Part shown: in pieces, positions 1 through 11,385 of the stretch
How positions within the stretch are numbered: position 1 is the first letter of the stretch
How the letters are laid out: each line of letters opens with the position of its first letter
Assembly: GCF_001949145.1 (NCBI RefSeq)
Contig: NW_019091513.1
Location: 5,766-59,759, forward strand
DNA: 53,994 bases
Direction: 5' to 3'
From: Acanthaster planci
Lineage: Eukaryota; Echinodermata; Asteroidea; Valvatida; Acanthasteridae
Translations under genes and position numbers: made by a program
Notes under the pieces: generated by a model
Told to the model about the DNA's origin: nothing
Databases searched by the model: none
The model's input: the letters and a program-made list of their open reading frames with translations, nothing else

Positions 1-135
1 AGGAGGTCGTGGGTTCGAGTCCCACCCGAGTAAGCTTTTGAGGTTTTTTCGCAAGCTCTCGGACAAGCATTGAGCATACAGTGTTTATTAATATACGTTG
101 GGTAAGGGCAAACCCGTTATATATAATTAAGATTA
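1..135 (+). mobile_element. tRNA-derived SINE, 5' end cut by the window
   Basis: It begins at the B box (gggttcgagtccc) and continues with gcaagctctcggacaagc, gagcatacagtg and atacgttgggtaagggc. It is the same family as the copy at 45.8 kb. Confidence 0.65.
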
Positions 136-1765
136 TTATACTACAGAGACACTGCAGGAAAATTGTACAAGTCTCTGAAAAGATACTTCACGTAGAAAAC
201 TCATCGAGAACAAATACGCGTGTTTCAAAGACCACTTCACCCTTGCTGGAAACAAAGTACCTAATAAACTACAAATATATTTGCCTTTTTGCATGCACGG
301 TTTGGAGTTTAATTGGCTTATGGTTTATCAATTTTATTATTACCAAATGAAATTATTATTTTACTGGGAAAAGAAAAAAGGGAATGGCTTCAGAATGATG
401 TTACACAATCATGAATGTCACCGTTACAGAAACAATATTTTCAGGAAACGATAGATAAACATTTCATCCATTGCCAAATGAAAGTATTCCTTCCATTGCA
501 CAAATGCATTACTTTTTATACAGCACCAGGATAAATATTGAAAAATCCCTGCATCACTCTAAGAAATATCCGCCTGAAGAAATGTTTACGTCGGCCAAGA
601 GTAACGAAATTTCTTTTGGAATTTTTTATTCCACAGAGCCATGGGAGAAATAATTTCGTGGCACATGACTGACGCCCCACCAATCAGATAACAGGGATTT
701 ATTCAAGTATCGTATAAACTCTGCTCCTTTTAATAAATATGGATTTATAAACAGAAAATATTCACTGTATCTAAATATTAATTTGTCCCACGCTTTGTAC
801 AATTCACAGCATTGTGAATGTGTATTTCCCGTGTTTTTAGGATTTTACATCGATTGCTGACGCACATTGTACGTCACAGTTAGCAGTCGTTTCTATCCTT
901 ATTAAGGCCTAAAACCCAAACAGAACAACCCTGAAGAAGGAGAACCAAGGTTTAAAAGCTTTGATATCACTCGGGGGCGTAATCGGGTGTTATTGCTTCG
1001 TTCTACTTCCACGTGAAATAGTCTGAATCTTCCTAGGCCTGCAGATGAGTGCGTGTGTAATCTGATGCTTGCTCAGTGCAGAGCTTTTACTGGTTGAGGA
1101 AAACAGTTCTTGTTTGCCTGTAAACAAATATATTTAAAGCTCAATTATCTTTAAACAACAAATAGTTTTAATTTATTTACAAGTTTTATCAATACTGCGG
1201 TTTGAGAACATCCAAAAACACCCTTGTGAATACACTTGGCATTCTGCAATACTGCAGAAACACCGGTGTTACTAGAGGACCAAGCGTGTAGGGGTTTGAA
1301 GCCCACCTATGATTATCCTTGATCTAACTCCAATAAAGAAATCAAAGAAGAAAAACGAAAACGTAGGCTATGTGGCTATGCATAAATCTATACATAAATG
1401 ATAAACTATATATTAACGCCTTGATTGTTTTAAAGATTCAAACATTCCCCTTTTCAAAATTATTTTGTTAGTCACTGTTTATACACAAACGAATGAAATT
1501 AAAATAAAAAAAGAATGAAAGTATTTTTTGATGAAGTAAATTTTAACGTCAATTCGGGACAAAAACATTAAGCCTACTTGATATGAATTAGCTATATTAC
1601 GAGACAATTACATTTTAGAAAGAGAAGCAAGAGATAAAAGGCAATTGCATAAACTTCCTAAAAAGAGCAGGAATTCGGCTGAAACCGAATTAAAGAAATA
1701 TAAGCGGTGTAAAAAAAGCTGACTTACCTGAAGAATTGCCCATGTACTTATAAGTTGTGTTGTTT
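136..1765. other. No gene recognised
   Basis: AT-rich DNA. A degenerate B-box-like ggtttgaagccc near 1290 may be an old SINE. The part next to 1766 is probably the spliced 3' UTR of the peptide gene. Confidence 0.5.
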
Positions 1766-1830
1766 TCAGTATGGACAACACGTGCCTTTTTTGCAGATCG
1801 AGCAGTACATCTGTGGGCAACATCTTGGCA
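1766..1830 (-). CDS. Cysteine-rich peptide gene, exon 3 (six-cysteine mature region)
   Basis: The acceptor tttctgctccttag is followed by 21 codons holding all six cysteines and a TGA at 1768-1766. A strong donor (cttcag/gtaagt, exon edge 1728) lies 38 nt past the stop, so the 3' UTR probably contains one more intron. Confidence 0.7.
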
Positions 1831-3381
1831 CTAAGGAGCAGAAAATAAATCACTTGTATTTTAATATGACTTTCACGGACGTCACATAAAAAATCTAGAC
1901 TCGCAGTGCCTTTGTACCATACCGAATGAAGCCACCGACGACCATTTTACAACGAATACAAAGGCGATGGTTGGCTTGCTAGCCATTGTAACAACTGATT
2001 TTCATTTTTGTAACAACGAATTTCATTAACAACGGCGAGAAAGCTTTTATTTTACCGGCACGGTAAAATGGCCGCCCGGTAGCTTCAATGACCTCTGCGA
2101 CTGCATATAAGGATTACGGTTCTACATCCTTTATATGAAAACTGTCATCACTGAACATTTTATTTACAAGTGGCAGTGGTGCCGCACCGCAAACTATGAG
2201 GTTGTGAATAAATATGTGCCATCAATGGATCCACACATACCACGGTATTTGAACAGTGTTTCCAAAGTGAGTACATGAACATTCCTTAGCACGACCAGTC
2301 CCGTGACTTGGAAACGGCAGCTTTCAGCATTTGTTTGGTAAGAAGCACAAAAACCAAGGAACAGGTAGTTTTAGTTGACACTAAGTCTTGAGTGGGGGAT
2401 TTCTTCTGTTTCATCAGTTTTATTCAGAACACGTAACCAGAAATACTTGCAAGAGATTATTGTCAGTGCCTAATCAATGATCATGTTGAAAACAGTTTCT
2501 TGAACTGCGGCGCACGAACTTGACATTCGATAAATAACAGAGATATCTCTCTCTTTAAAATGAAAATCTGTGTTAGAAGCAGAGATAATTAATGTTAAGT
2601 TTGAATGCAAAACTGAACAGCAGAGGCAAAGTTTACCTTTCGGCGCTCCGCGTGCTTCACGAAGTAAATACTGTTGGGCGTTTGCGTCGATAAATCCTGC
2701 GGGTAAAGAAGACGGAAGTTGGGTATGAGATGGATGCGACTTTATATGCAGGCGTAACCAAACTGACGGAATGAAATCGTTTGAAGCAAACAGGTCAGAA
2801 TTATTTCTGATGTGGTTAATCGACCAATTACGGAAGTACAAAAAGGCCATAACCATTTTAAGTATTCAAGAGGGGTATCTCAACTCGGTGAGTTACCACA
2901 GGTCTCTCTCCGCGGCGGCGAGATAACTCGCCACCGCGTGATAGCATTTTGAAAAAAAAATGTTAGGGTTGCAGCCCTACTTTCCAATCTTTCGACGGTA
3001 GGATGGTCGTGTAGCTATGATTTTAAGCTTTACGTGGCTTTAAGTGGAATGTGTGTGGTGTTTCCGAAGATCATAAAGTCCATCTCCTCCGTATCAAGTT
3101 CTCCAGTGATTTTTACAATTTCGAAGACACTGATTTCTTCCGATGTTCTGTAACTACGAAGAAAAGATCTGCGCGCGTTGTAGAATCATACAGTTGGAAA
3201 GTGAAGAATTTTTTTTTCCTTTTTTCCTTAAATTGTTCATACTCTTTGTATCCATAATTCTTAATAAGACGGCCAAGAAATATGTCACTGACCTACCTCG
3301 TAGACTAGCTGCTTCGCTGTTCATTATAGTACCAGCAATCAAACCCATAACCAGGACAAAATTGACCAATAACAGCTTCAT
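1766..3381 (-). CDS. Small secreted cysteine-rich prepropeptide, three exons, 69 aa
   Basis: Three minus-strand exons (3381-3297, 2696-2637, 1830-1766) join into one 69-residue frame with two phase-1 introns. Both donors (gtaggt, gtaaac) and both acceptors (cccgcag, ctccttag) are good. Residues 1 to about 25 form a classic signal peptide (MKLLLVNF start, hydrophobic core, SEA/A-type cleavage site). Residues 26-44 look like a propeptide ending in R-E-A-R, a minimal furin-type RxxR site. Residues 45-69 would be a 25-residue mature peptide with six cysteines at 52, 53, 58, 61, 66 and 67, pattern CC-x4-C-x2-C-x4-CC, ending in Pro-Tyr. The product is probably secreted and disulfide-bonded, such as a host-defence or hormone-like peptide. 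The three-exon layout (signal, pro, mature) recalls vertebrate hepcidin genes, but the cysteine pattern matches only in part. I cannot name the family. The gene structure is strong; the function is unknown. Confidence 0.72.
2637..2696 (-). CDS. Cysteine-rich peptide gene, exon 2 (propeptide)
   Basis: A 60-nt exon lies between ttctttacccgcag and gtaaac. It codes for FIDANAQQYLLREARGAPK, with the RxxR site at residues 41-44. Phase 1 at both ends keeps it in frame with both neighbours. Confidence 0.7.
3297..3381 (-). CDS. Cysteine-rich peptide gene, exon 1 (signal peptide)
   Basis: This exon codes for residues 1-28 plus one base. The ATG is at 3381-3379. The exon ends CTACGAG before gtaggtcagt, phase 1. 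It encodes the whole hydrophobic signal peptide. Confidence 0.72.
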
Positions 3382-6300
3382 TGTGTCGCAGGAATTTCAA
3401 TCAGTCTTGGTCAAAATAAATACAGTAGATATTTCCAGATCTATCAAAAATAAAATCAGAATAAATTTCCTTGCGTTCCTTGCATGAAAAATTTTGCATA
3501 AATTAGTTGCAAAGAAAAAAAAAGAATTAGAAGATTGAACGTTTAAAGAATAACACTGCACGAATCTCACAAATGCTTGCCGACTCACGAAATCGAACGC
3601 CAAAACACATACCACGGAGTGTCCGCGTGAATTTGAATGCTTTTTACGAGTTTTTCCAAACTGAATGCCGACTATTCACTTTTTGAATAACAAGATTGTA
3701 CAATCTGATGCTCTTAGAATTAAACTGAATGATCAGTTCTGCTCTTTGAATGGTGATTTTGATCGTCAATCTACTTCGTGCAAATTTGAATGAAACTGTC
3801 ACTAATTCGTGTGCGAAGATGATGAATTCGGCCGGGAAAACTTATACAAGCGAACATCGACAGAGTCATGGTTAAAAGTTGCAAAGCCATTTCAACTACA
3901 GAAAAATAAACCAACAGCCTCTTTTTGGATGTTCGGGTTCCATGCAAAAAGTTTCATATTTATCCAATTAGTGGCTGGATTCCCCTCGTCACGTTCCACG
4001 GTGAGACTTTCCACCAGTAGAGTTCTCCTGTACATTTTCTTCGTGTAACGTGATATAAATCAGCACTCAAGGGGTCGGGTGAACATAGAGAGATCTGCGC
4101 GTGCGTTATAGCACGAAAGTGAACACAAGCACGAATTTGCGAGGCCAGATCAAACATTCGCGCTGCAAATTCTCAAGAGTTGAGCACATTTCAACTCGAG
4201 CGGATGTTTCCTGCAAATCTTTCGTGACATCAAATGCGCTTTGCTTTCACATTCGCTTGTAGTATGAACCGGCGTTAAGCCCGACTACCTGTCCGTTATT
4301 CGTAAACAGAGAGCGTCTCCTATTTTCATACAATTTAACGTTTTTGTCTTTTAATGAACGCCAAATGAAAGAATGTCTGAGGATATTTTGTTTCTAATGT
4401 CGCCGGACGTAATATTCACAAAACAATACTTGCTTTCCAATCCAAAGGAATACTTAACTTCTTGAACTCGTTCTAGATGAATTTGTCTCTGTAGAAGTGC
4501 TACTTCTCGGGGTAGCGTGTGCATCAACTATTTTGACCAATCCCCGATTTCTGCTCAACAGTTAGCTTAATTTTGAGCTTAAACTATTAGCAAGCTGTAA
4601 GTTGACAGAGTATGCCGCACTGTCGGTGTCGTGGACGGCAGTGACACGATATGAAGTCCAGCGTTGTGGGCAACTTGCCGCGCTATTGCCGGTCATTTAC
4701 CACATTCATTATAATTGAGATTGGCACGGTAGGGGGGGCCTATAGTAGCGCTGTGTATAGCCTAGGCCGGTAAGCGCACAACTTGGTGAATTGTATTGTG
4801 ACAAACGTCAAATCAAAAGAAATCCAGGACAAAACTTTTTAAACTTACCCAACGTTATTGCAACTGGCAAAATAATTAACCGTAAACAAATATATAAGTA
4901 TAAATACGGATAATGCATCTAGTTGATCACGATTTACTCACTTCTCGTCAGCGCAATGTTGTTTTGGCTGTACTGGGCTTCAGTATCTGGTCGGTAACAG
5001 TGAAAATGAATCGTTCAAAAGTAGTAGGCCTATGCTACTTTTATACTTTACAAAACCGCAGGTGATATACAAACCGAAAGTCCATTACGGTTACTACCGG
5101 ATGCAACTTGCTGACAGACGGAATTCGCGTTTGTACAGATATCGCTAAGCCCTAAAACCCATCTACTCGGGTGCGTGTCCTTCACACATCCCATTCGCAG
5201 TGTCAATTTCCATGATGAAATTCAAGTCCCTCTCTTTTATCTGGAAAAGTGATCTTTTTCATTTAGTGTGTCCTACTTTCCCTGTCATTAAAGTTTACAA
5301 CTGGGACCTACAACTTCGACCCAGGCGGAAGTTTTTCAATGTATTTCGAATACAACGAATTTCAATGTATTCCAACAAACTAAGTTGGATACAAATGATA
5401 TTTGATAAATGAAACGAAGTTGCGAGAAAGGCTTGAGTTACACGGTGTTCACGGGTGAGATCCCAGCGCAAGTGAAGTTCGGGCGCTACGTCCCTGGGCG
5501 CAAAATGGCACATACAGAGTATGTAAATTGGTACCAAATTACCAGAACTGAAAGTACCCATATCAGCCACGCATATTCGGGGGCTGGGGTCACAAAAAGG
5601 AAATTGAAGTATAGAACAAAAGAGAGAGAGAGGAGGAGATGACCCTGACCGCCGTCAAAAATGAGATTACTGACACGGAGGAAGTAGGCCTACTTAAACG
5701 AGTCCATAGCATTTTAAAGGCGTGGAATGGGCGAGATTCGCTAATTCAAGTAATTTTTAACTTGTACCAAACTTTCTTGCCAGAAATTCCAAGGATTATA
5801 TTTTTTTCCTACTTTATTATGGCCCTCCAGTATTCATGTTTCCAAAAGGTTGTAAACAACCATTTGTTGCCCTTGAACATTATGAGCCAAGCTGGGAAAC
5901 TAAAGTAAAAAAAAGTTAATATTGCACACGGTGAGCGATGTACGCAGAAATATTGAGTTCCGGTAATCTCTCACCTACTTACAGGTCATGTGGTGCATGG
6001 CTGACATTGCTTTTTTACTAAGGAAAGGAACAAATATGACAAGATAACGAAGCAACAATTTACTAAAGATTCACACCCGCTTGGAACTGAGTCATTGCTA
6101 GCCTGTAGTTCTGTCGGTCAAATGACTAACAGTTTTTGTGGTCGTGATGTCAGAACCCAGTATGCAACATATATTATAATAAGATGCTTTCACTTTGAAT
6201 GGATTGGATTTTAGTGACTTTTTTCCATTTTGAGCTTTGAGTATCAGCTTGTCAAGAACGATACATTAGTTCATTTCTATTAGGAAAATAAATCAAATGT

Positions 6301-9300
6301 ACATTAATATTATTGATTCCGAATACCGTTTTCCAGCACGGGATTACATTGGAATAAAGTACCGGTAATTCAAGAATCTATCTGGAAGAAATAAAGGCAA
6401 GCTTGTCACCTCTGATGATGGAAATTAACGTGTGTCTTCTTTGAGGCTTTTGAGGAGGGGAACAACGATTTCAAACTGCTCTTGTCCATTGAAAACGACA
6501 AGTTTGATTTGTCATTATAAATACATCAAGTTGATGATTAGTGTAGCCCCATTATTAAGCTGCAATTTCCCAGCATAGCCGAGCCAGTCATTATTTTTAT
6601 GTAGCTGTATCTCTCCTTATGTTTGATCTCATGAAGTCGCGTAAAGCGTCAGAGAAGATCTGTGAAAATTAAACTCTTCATTTCAAAATGCTGTTATACC
6701 TCAGTTACGTGGTTTGCACTAAGAAGGCACAGAAATGTTTCTGCAGGCCTATACTGAACTTCAATGACACGAATAGGCGTGTGCTAAGAATGTTTCGAAT
6801 AAGGTTAAACGTGTGGATTAAAGAACTGAAGGGTTGTTGTATACAAATCATTGAAAGTAGAACACGCATTGTCTATTTTAAAAGCTCCCTGCAGGTGCTC
6901 TTAAGAAACTCATTCACTGAAAGTGCATCATGACTGAGCCTTTCGGTGGCTGTTGGGTTGTAACACTCTTCCATTACCAGCGCAGCGCGGGCAGTCACTA
7001 TACGAGCAATGAGATCTGCATTTTTTGCTGGGTGGGGGATCTGCAAAAGCACTGCAAAAAGATACACGGAGTGAAAAGATCTCAGAGACAAGTTTTGGAG
7101 TGACAAATTAGGAAAAGATAATGAAGGGATCAAAACATCGAGAGAGTGTATTGAGAGAATCAAAACTGACTAGCTACAGTATCAAAAGAAGACCCTGACA
7201 TGATAGAAATGACAACCACAAGATTAAGTTGAGAAATCGACAAGATTGATACAAGTTTGTGACAACATCAACAACATAAGAACCTATTCACACGTGAATT
7301 TTTATCATTAGAGACACTCGAGCAAAGAAAGTTTCAACATGATTAGCTTTAGCTATAAATGCTTCATTAATAGACGTCTGCTTGTAATCATCTGCAAGCG
7401 AGCGCCTAACGCGTAAACATTTTTGAGAGCTGCTCTCCGTCGCGTTTTAATAAGCAATGGATGGCACTCAGACAAAATGCTCCCAAAGAAAAATTGCCCC
7501 CCCCAAAAAAAAATCACAGGGCTTACTAGAGTCAACTGCTGAAGCGATTTGGGACACACTACGTTTGAAATACCCAACCTCTGAATCCTTTGAAATAATT
7601 TTTAGACTGTAGAGTAGACTACATAAGTTTGAGACTACAGGCCTAAAGTCCTTGTACGTCATTATCTCTCTGTTAGGACCGTACCCTGGAACAAAATACA
7701 TGTATCAGATAAGCTTATCGCACTTCATGCGTATCTAAAGTCAAATTTGTCGTCATTTTTGTCTGATGGATGATGTGTCTGAAAGCATATTGCATTTCTA
7801 TTTTGGAGCAAAAAACATACGTACGTAGAAATTCTATATTGAACAGCTCGACCTACTTTGGACGAACTCCTCGAGCTAAGTGAAAGCATTTTCCATAATG
7901 ACGACTTGAAGACTTGCCCTCAAGGTCACCCATCAGCAACTCATTGACATGGACATCCAGCACAGGTATTCCTAAACAGTGACAAAGACTTGAACATCTT
8001 TTCCGGCACCTCACCAAACACCTATACGCCTTTCATATTACACCATGCTTCAATGTAAAACTGAAATCTCCACCGCTCTGTGTAACTCAGCGAACTTATC
8101 TCATTTTCGATAGTTTCTGTGCACGGGAGTGAAATAGAATTTCTCCGGCCTTATTGTATCACGCAGGCAGAGCAGACCCCCAGCTAACCACAGCAGGATT
8201 TATGCCCCCTTTACAAGTATTGGAGTATTGGATCATTTCAATTTTGTCTTTTTAAAGAAGCATTTAGGACGGAATGAGAAGAGTAAAGCAAAGATGAAAT
8301 TATTGGATATAGATTAGTATTTTTCAGCCAATGTCATTTCTAAAATCGTTCATTTTAGTGTTAGGCCATTCAATATTTGTTTTCAATTGAATGCTCCTTT
8401 ATATGCCGCACAACAGGATCAAAAGTTGCCATTCGATTTCGGTTTTTGAGTAGGCATTTATAAAATAAGCTGAATCAAATTTAAATAGCCCTAAAAGATT
8501 AAAAAGCTTTTACGCTTTGATGAATCTTAATTTGACAGTACCAATTCGTCAATGTCAGTAGAAATTTAACTTACGACAGGTGGAAATGGACATTAATTGG
8601 AATGCTAAATAAAACGCACACTTTTTTCTTTCCACACCCAGGGCCTTTTATTCAAGTTTCTTTTGTGTATTTCATTGGATTAAAAAAATAAGAGAAGTCA
8701 ATACACAGTCAAATTCACATTAGACATTAATCAATTACACAGCAAAGAAAAAAGACGCCATTTAATACTGAGTTTAGCAGAATTTCCGCTAGAGGTAAAA
8801 GTAAATCTTTCTAAAGCATAATGTCTTTTTAAATCGTCTTTAAACAATAAAAGTAAACAGTAAAAGTATAAAAGAGATGCATCAAGGTTTCACTTTCAGC
8901 TTGACCAAAATACAAAAGTCATTATCTCGTTTACGAATTAAAAAGAAAATAAATCAGCCAAGACTCTGTAAGTTTATATTGTAACCACCGCAAGTATCAC
9001 ATGTTAACTGAAAGAGCCAACTGCATAACTTCAACCATTCAGTGAGAGGAAGATTACAAGCCAGCTTCCTTTCTCATCTATCAATAAACCTATGAACGAC
9101 CTAGCAGAGGTAGGAATATGATATAATACAGACAAGTAGAGCCCTTTTTATCCAGCATAGGGTACTGCAAATTAAAAGGAATATATAGGGGAAACGTATA
9201 TGTTAAGCCGTTACAATGTGCTACGAAGAGACTTTCTAAAAGTAACTCTGCCGTATTCCAAGAAATTAGTCCTGATGTCAAATTTTAGCATAAAGTCATC

Positions 9301-9779
9301 TCGGTTTAAAACGTAACCTTCCCTATCGAGCAGGTCACTTACGAATTTTTTTTAGCCCAGTGTTTATAAAAAATACATTTATTGCCAATTGTAATTCCAT
9401 GGTTGTACCACAAAACGTTTTCAAGCGCATTCTGCCATTACGAAGGGACACTTAACAAATGACCCAAGGCTTTCAAAAGTCAACCCAAAACTGATTTGGA
9501 TACTTTACATGCTGAAGAAAATAAGTGATGCTAAAATGTCCACCTTCAATAAACAGCACATTCGGAATATCACTAATCCTGCAAAAAAAAAAAAAACAGC
9601 TAGAAATGATGCTATTAAGGAGTCTACGCATGCCACGTACACTTAAGAGCTTCAATGTATAAACTTAAACCAACCACCCGGACACCGTCATGTTTATAAT
9701 CTTGAATCATATCTGATTCCTAGCAACTCTGTCCACCCCTCCAAATAAGTTAATAAGTTTATTTTCTGATTTCTGAGCA
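3382..9779. other. Long stretch without a recognised gene
   Basis: I see no exon or element I can name in either strand. The proximal part (3.4-3.7 kb) probably holds the peptide gene promoter. A short direct duplication (gcaactctgtccacccctcc at about 9724 and 9779) lies at the far end. Confidence 0.45.
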
Positions 9780-10965
9780 ACTCTGTCCACCCCTCCAGAC
9801 AAGTTTATACAGCATAGCATTTAAATTCTTTTTTTTTAATTTAAATAATGTCTGGGTGGATCTGCAAGAGACAACGCCTTATAAAGTAAATTTGGATAAG
9901 ATAAGTGATTTAACAATTATGACTGGACCAAGAACCGTTAAATTTCTCTCAGACCAATGACAAATTTAAGTAACAATGGCTTCAAACACTCTGTTATAAT
10001 CCATGATCGTCATGTAAGTTAATGATATTGACAGTAAAATCAATACTCAGGGCTCTAAAACTACCTTCAGGTCGAACCCAATGAACATGGATATACCCAC
10101 AGAGGTGTTTCTGATGTCCCTTTTACCACCAATCCACACAGAATTATTTTGTTCAATGTTCACTCTGAGGCCAGAAATGATGCATGCCGAAATCACCCAA
10201 AATCTTAAAAGCTTTCTCTCGAAGGACTGCTCTGTGCCATTTAAGAAGAACACTGTATCATCGGTGTTCTGAGAAAGCCTGTCCTCTTTATCCTCGACTG
10301 AAACGCCCTTAAGAATGTTGTCATTACGAACGAACATACCTATAATTTCAAACGAAACAAATAAGGGCTTAAACCGCCCCCTTGACCCTGCTGTATCTTA
10401 AACGATTCTGTTTACTAACACCAAGGCGGTTGCACCCCACTGTCAAGAACTTGAATCCATTCCAGAATAGAGGGTCCAAAATTAAAGAGATCCAAGACTT
10501 CACTAATAAATTTGTGAAGCTTACTAAGACGCCTTCTCCAATTCAATGAACAAAAGACACCACGAATATTATTGTTGTCCGTATAATTAAGCAAATCATA
10601 TATCAAGCGAATATTCTCCCCGATAAAGCGTCCCTGCAAAAAAAACTTGATTTTCATGGATAATTGGGGAGACGCAGTTTTTTTTTTAGTTTCTCTAACG
10701 AAATTGGTCTCCAGTTCTTTAATAACTGACGGGGTTTATCCCCTTTTGGAAGTAAGGTAATAACGCCGAGCTGTTGGTAATTAAGAGACTACCAGTATCG
10801 TACCCGAAATTCACAGACCGTAGAAGAAACCATAAGTCAGAGATAAAATGTATAACATTCAAACGTGAAACCATCATAACCATTTTTTTATATTCTTCAA
10901 AACTTTTTTAAACTTCTTCATGACTCAGTGAGCCGCTTATTTTTTCCCTAACCAAATTTGAAAGA
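9780..10965 (-). pseudogene. Decayed L1-like non-LTR retrotransposon reverse transcriptase
   Basis: Minus-strand frames give, in order, an LSHEEV segment, GRFIGENIRLIYDLLNYT, a FNFGPSILEW segment, GGGLSPYLF, an LSQNTDDTVFFL segment (a damaged YADD active site), SGLRVN, SVWIGGK, and further on YPNLLY with DPP. These are the ordered landmarks of an L1/Tx1-type ORF2 reverse transcriptase and the region after it. Several frameshifts and stops, and loss of the Tyr-Ala before Asp-Asp, mark it as dead. It lies just downstream of the P450 gene on the same strand. No endonuclease domain or 5' end was seen, so it is a 5'-truncated copy or is heavily eroded. Confidence 0.85.
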
Positions 10966-11209
10966 ACTGGAGCAGGGGTTGCATTGTTAAAAACAGACCG
11001 AAGACAAATGGTTGGAGTTTCTTCTGAATTTCTCGTAAAAACCGGGCCTCCACAATAATTTCTCCAGAAGTCTTTAAACGAATACCGTCTCCCTTTGTAA
11101 TTTCTGCTAATAATTAACAGCAATACGCTGATCCCCATGCCTGTTTCTGCACTGGACCCAACATCCAGACTTCTGTAAATAATACGAACTCTCTCCCAAA
11201 AAACCGTTA

Positions 11210-11385
11210 TCATCGTCTCACAACGACAGTCTCATAAGAACGCGGAATAAACGTTATACCGATTCTGCCGCTCAAATCTAGAGGGGTTGTGCTATTACGG
11301 ATGAAAGTGAACCTTTGCATGAAGTTGGTACAGAAAAGGAACAGTTCCATCTTGGCCAGAGTTTCACCCAAACACGCCCGGCGAC
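11210..11385 (-). CDS. P450 exon 4 (heme cysteine, C-terminus)
   Basis: It follows acceptor ttccctgtag and codes for GRRACLGETLAKMELF to the C-terminus TVVVRR and a TGA at 11212-11210. Cys439 is the heme ligand. Confidence 0.95.
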
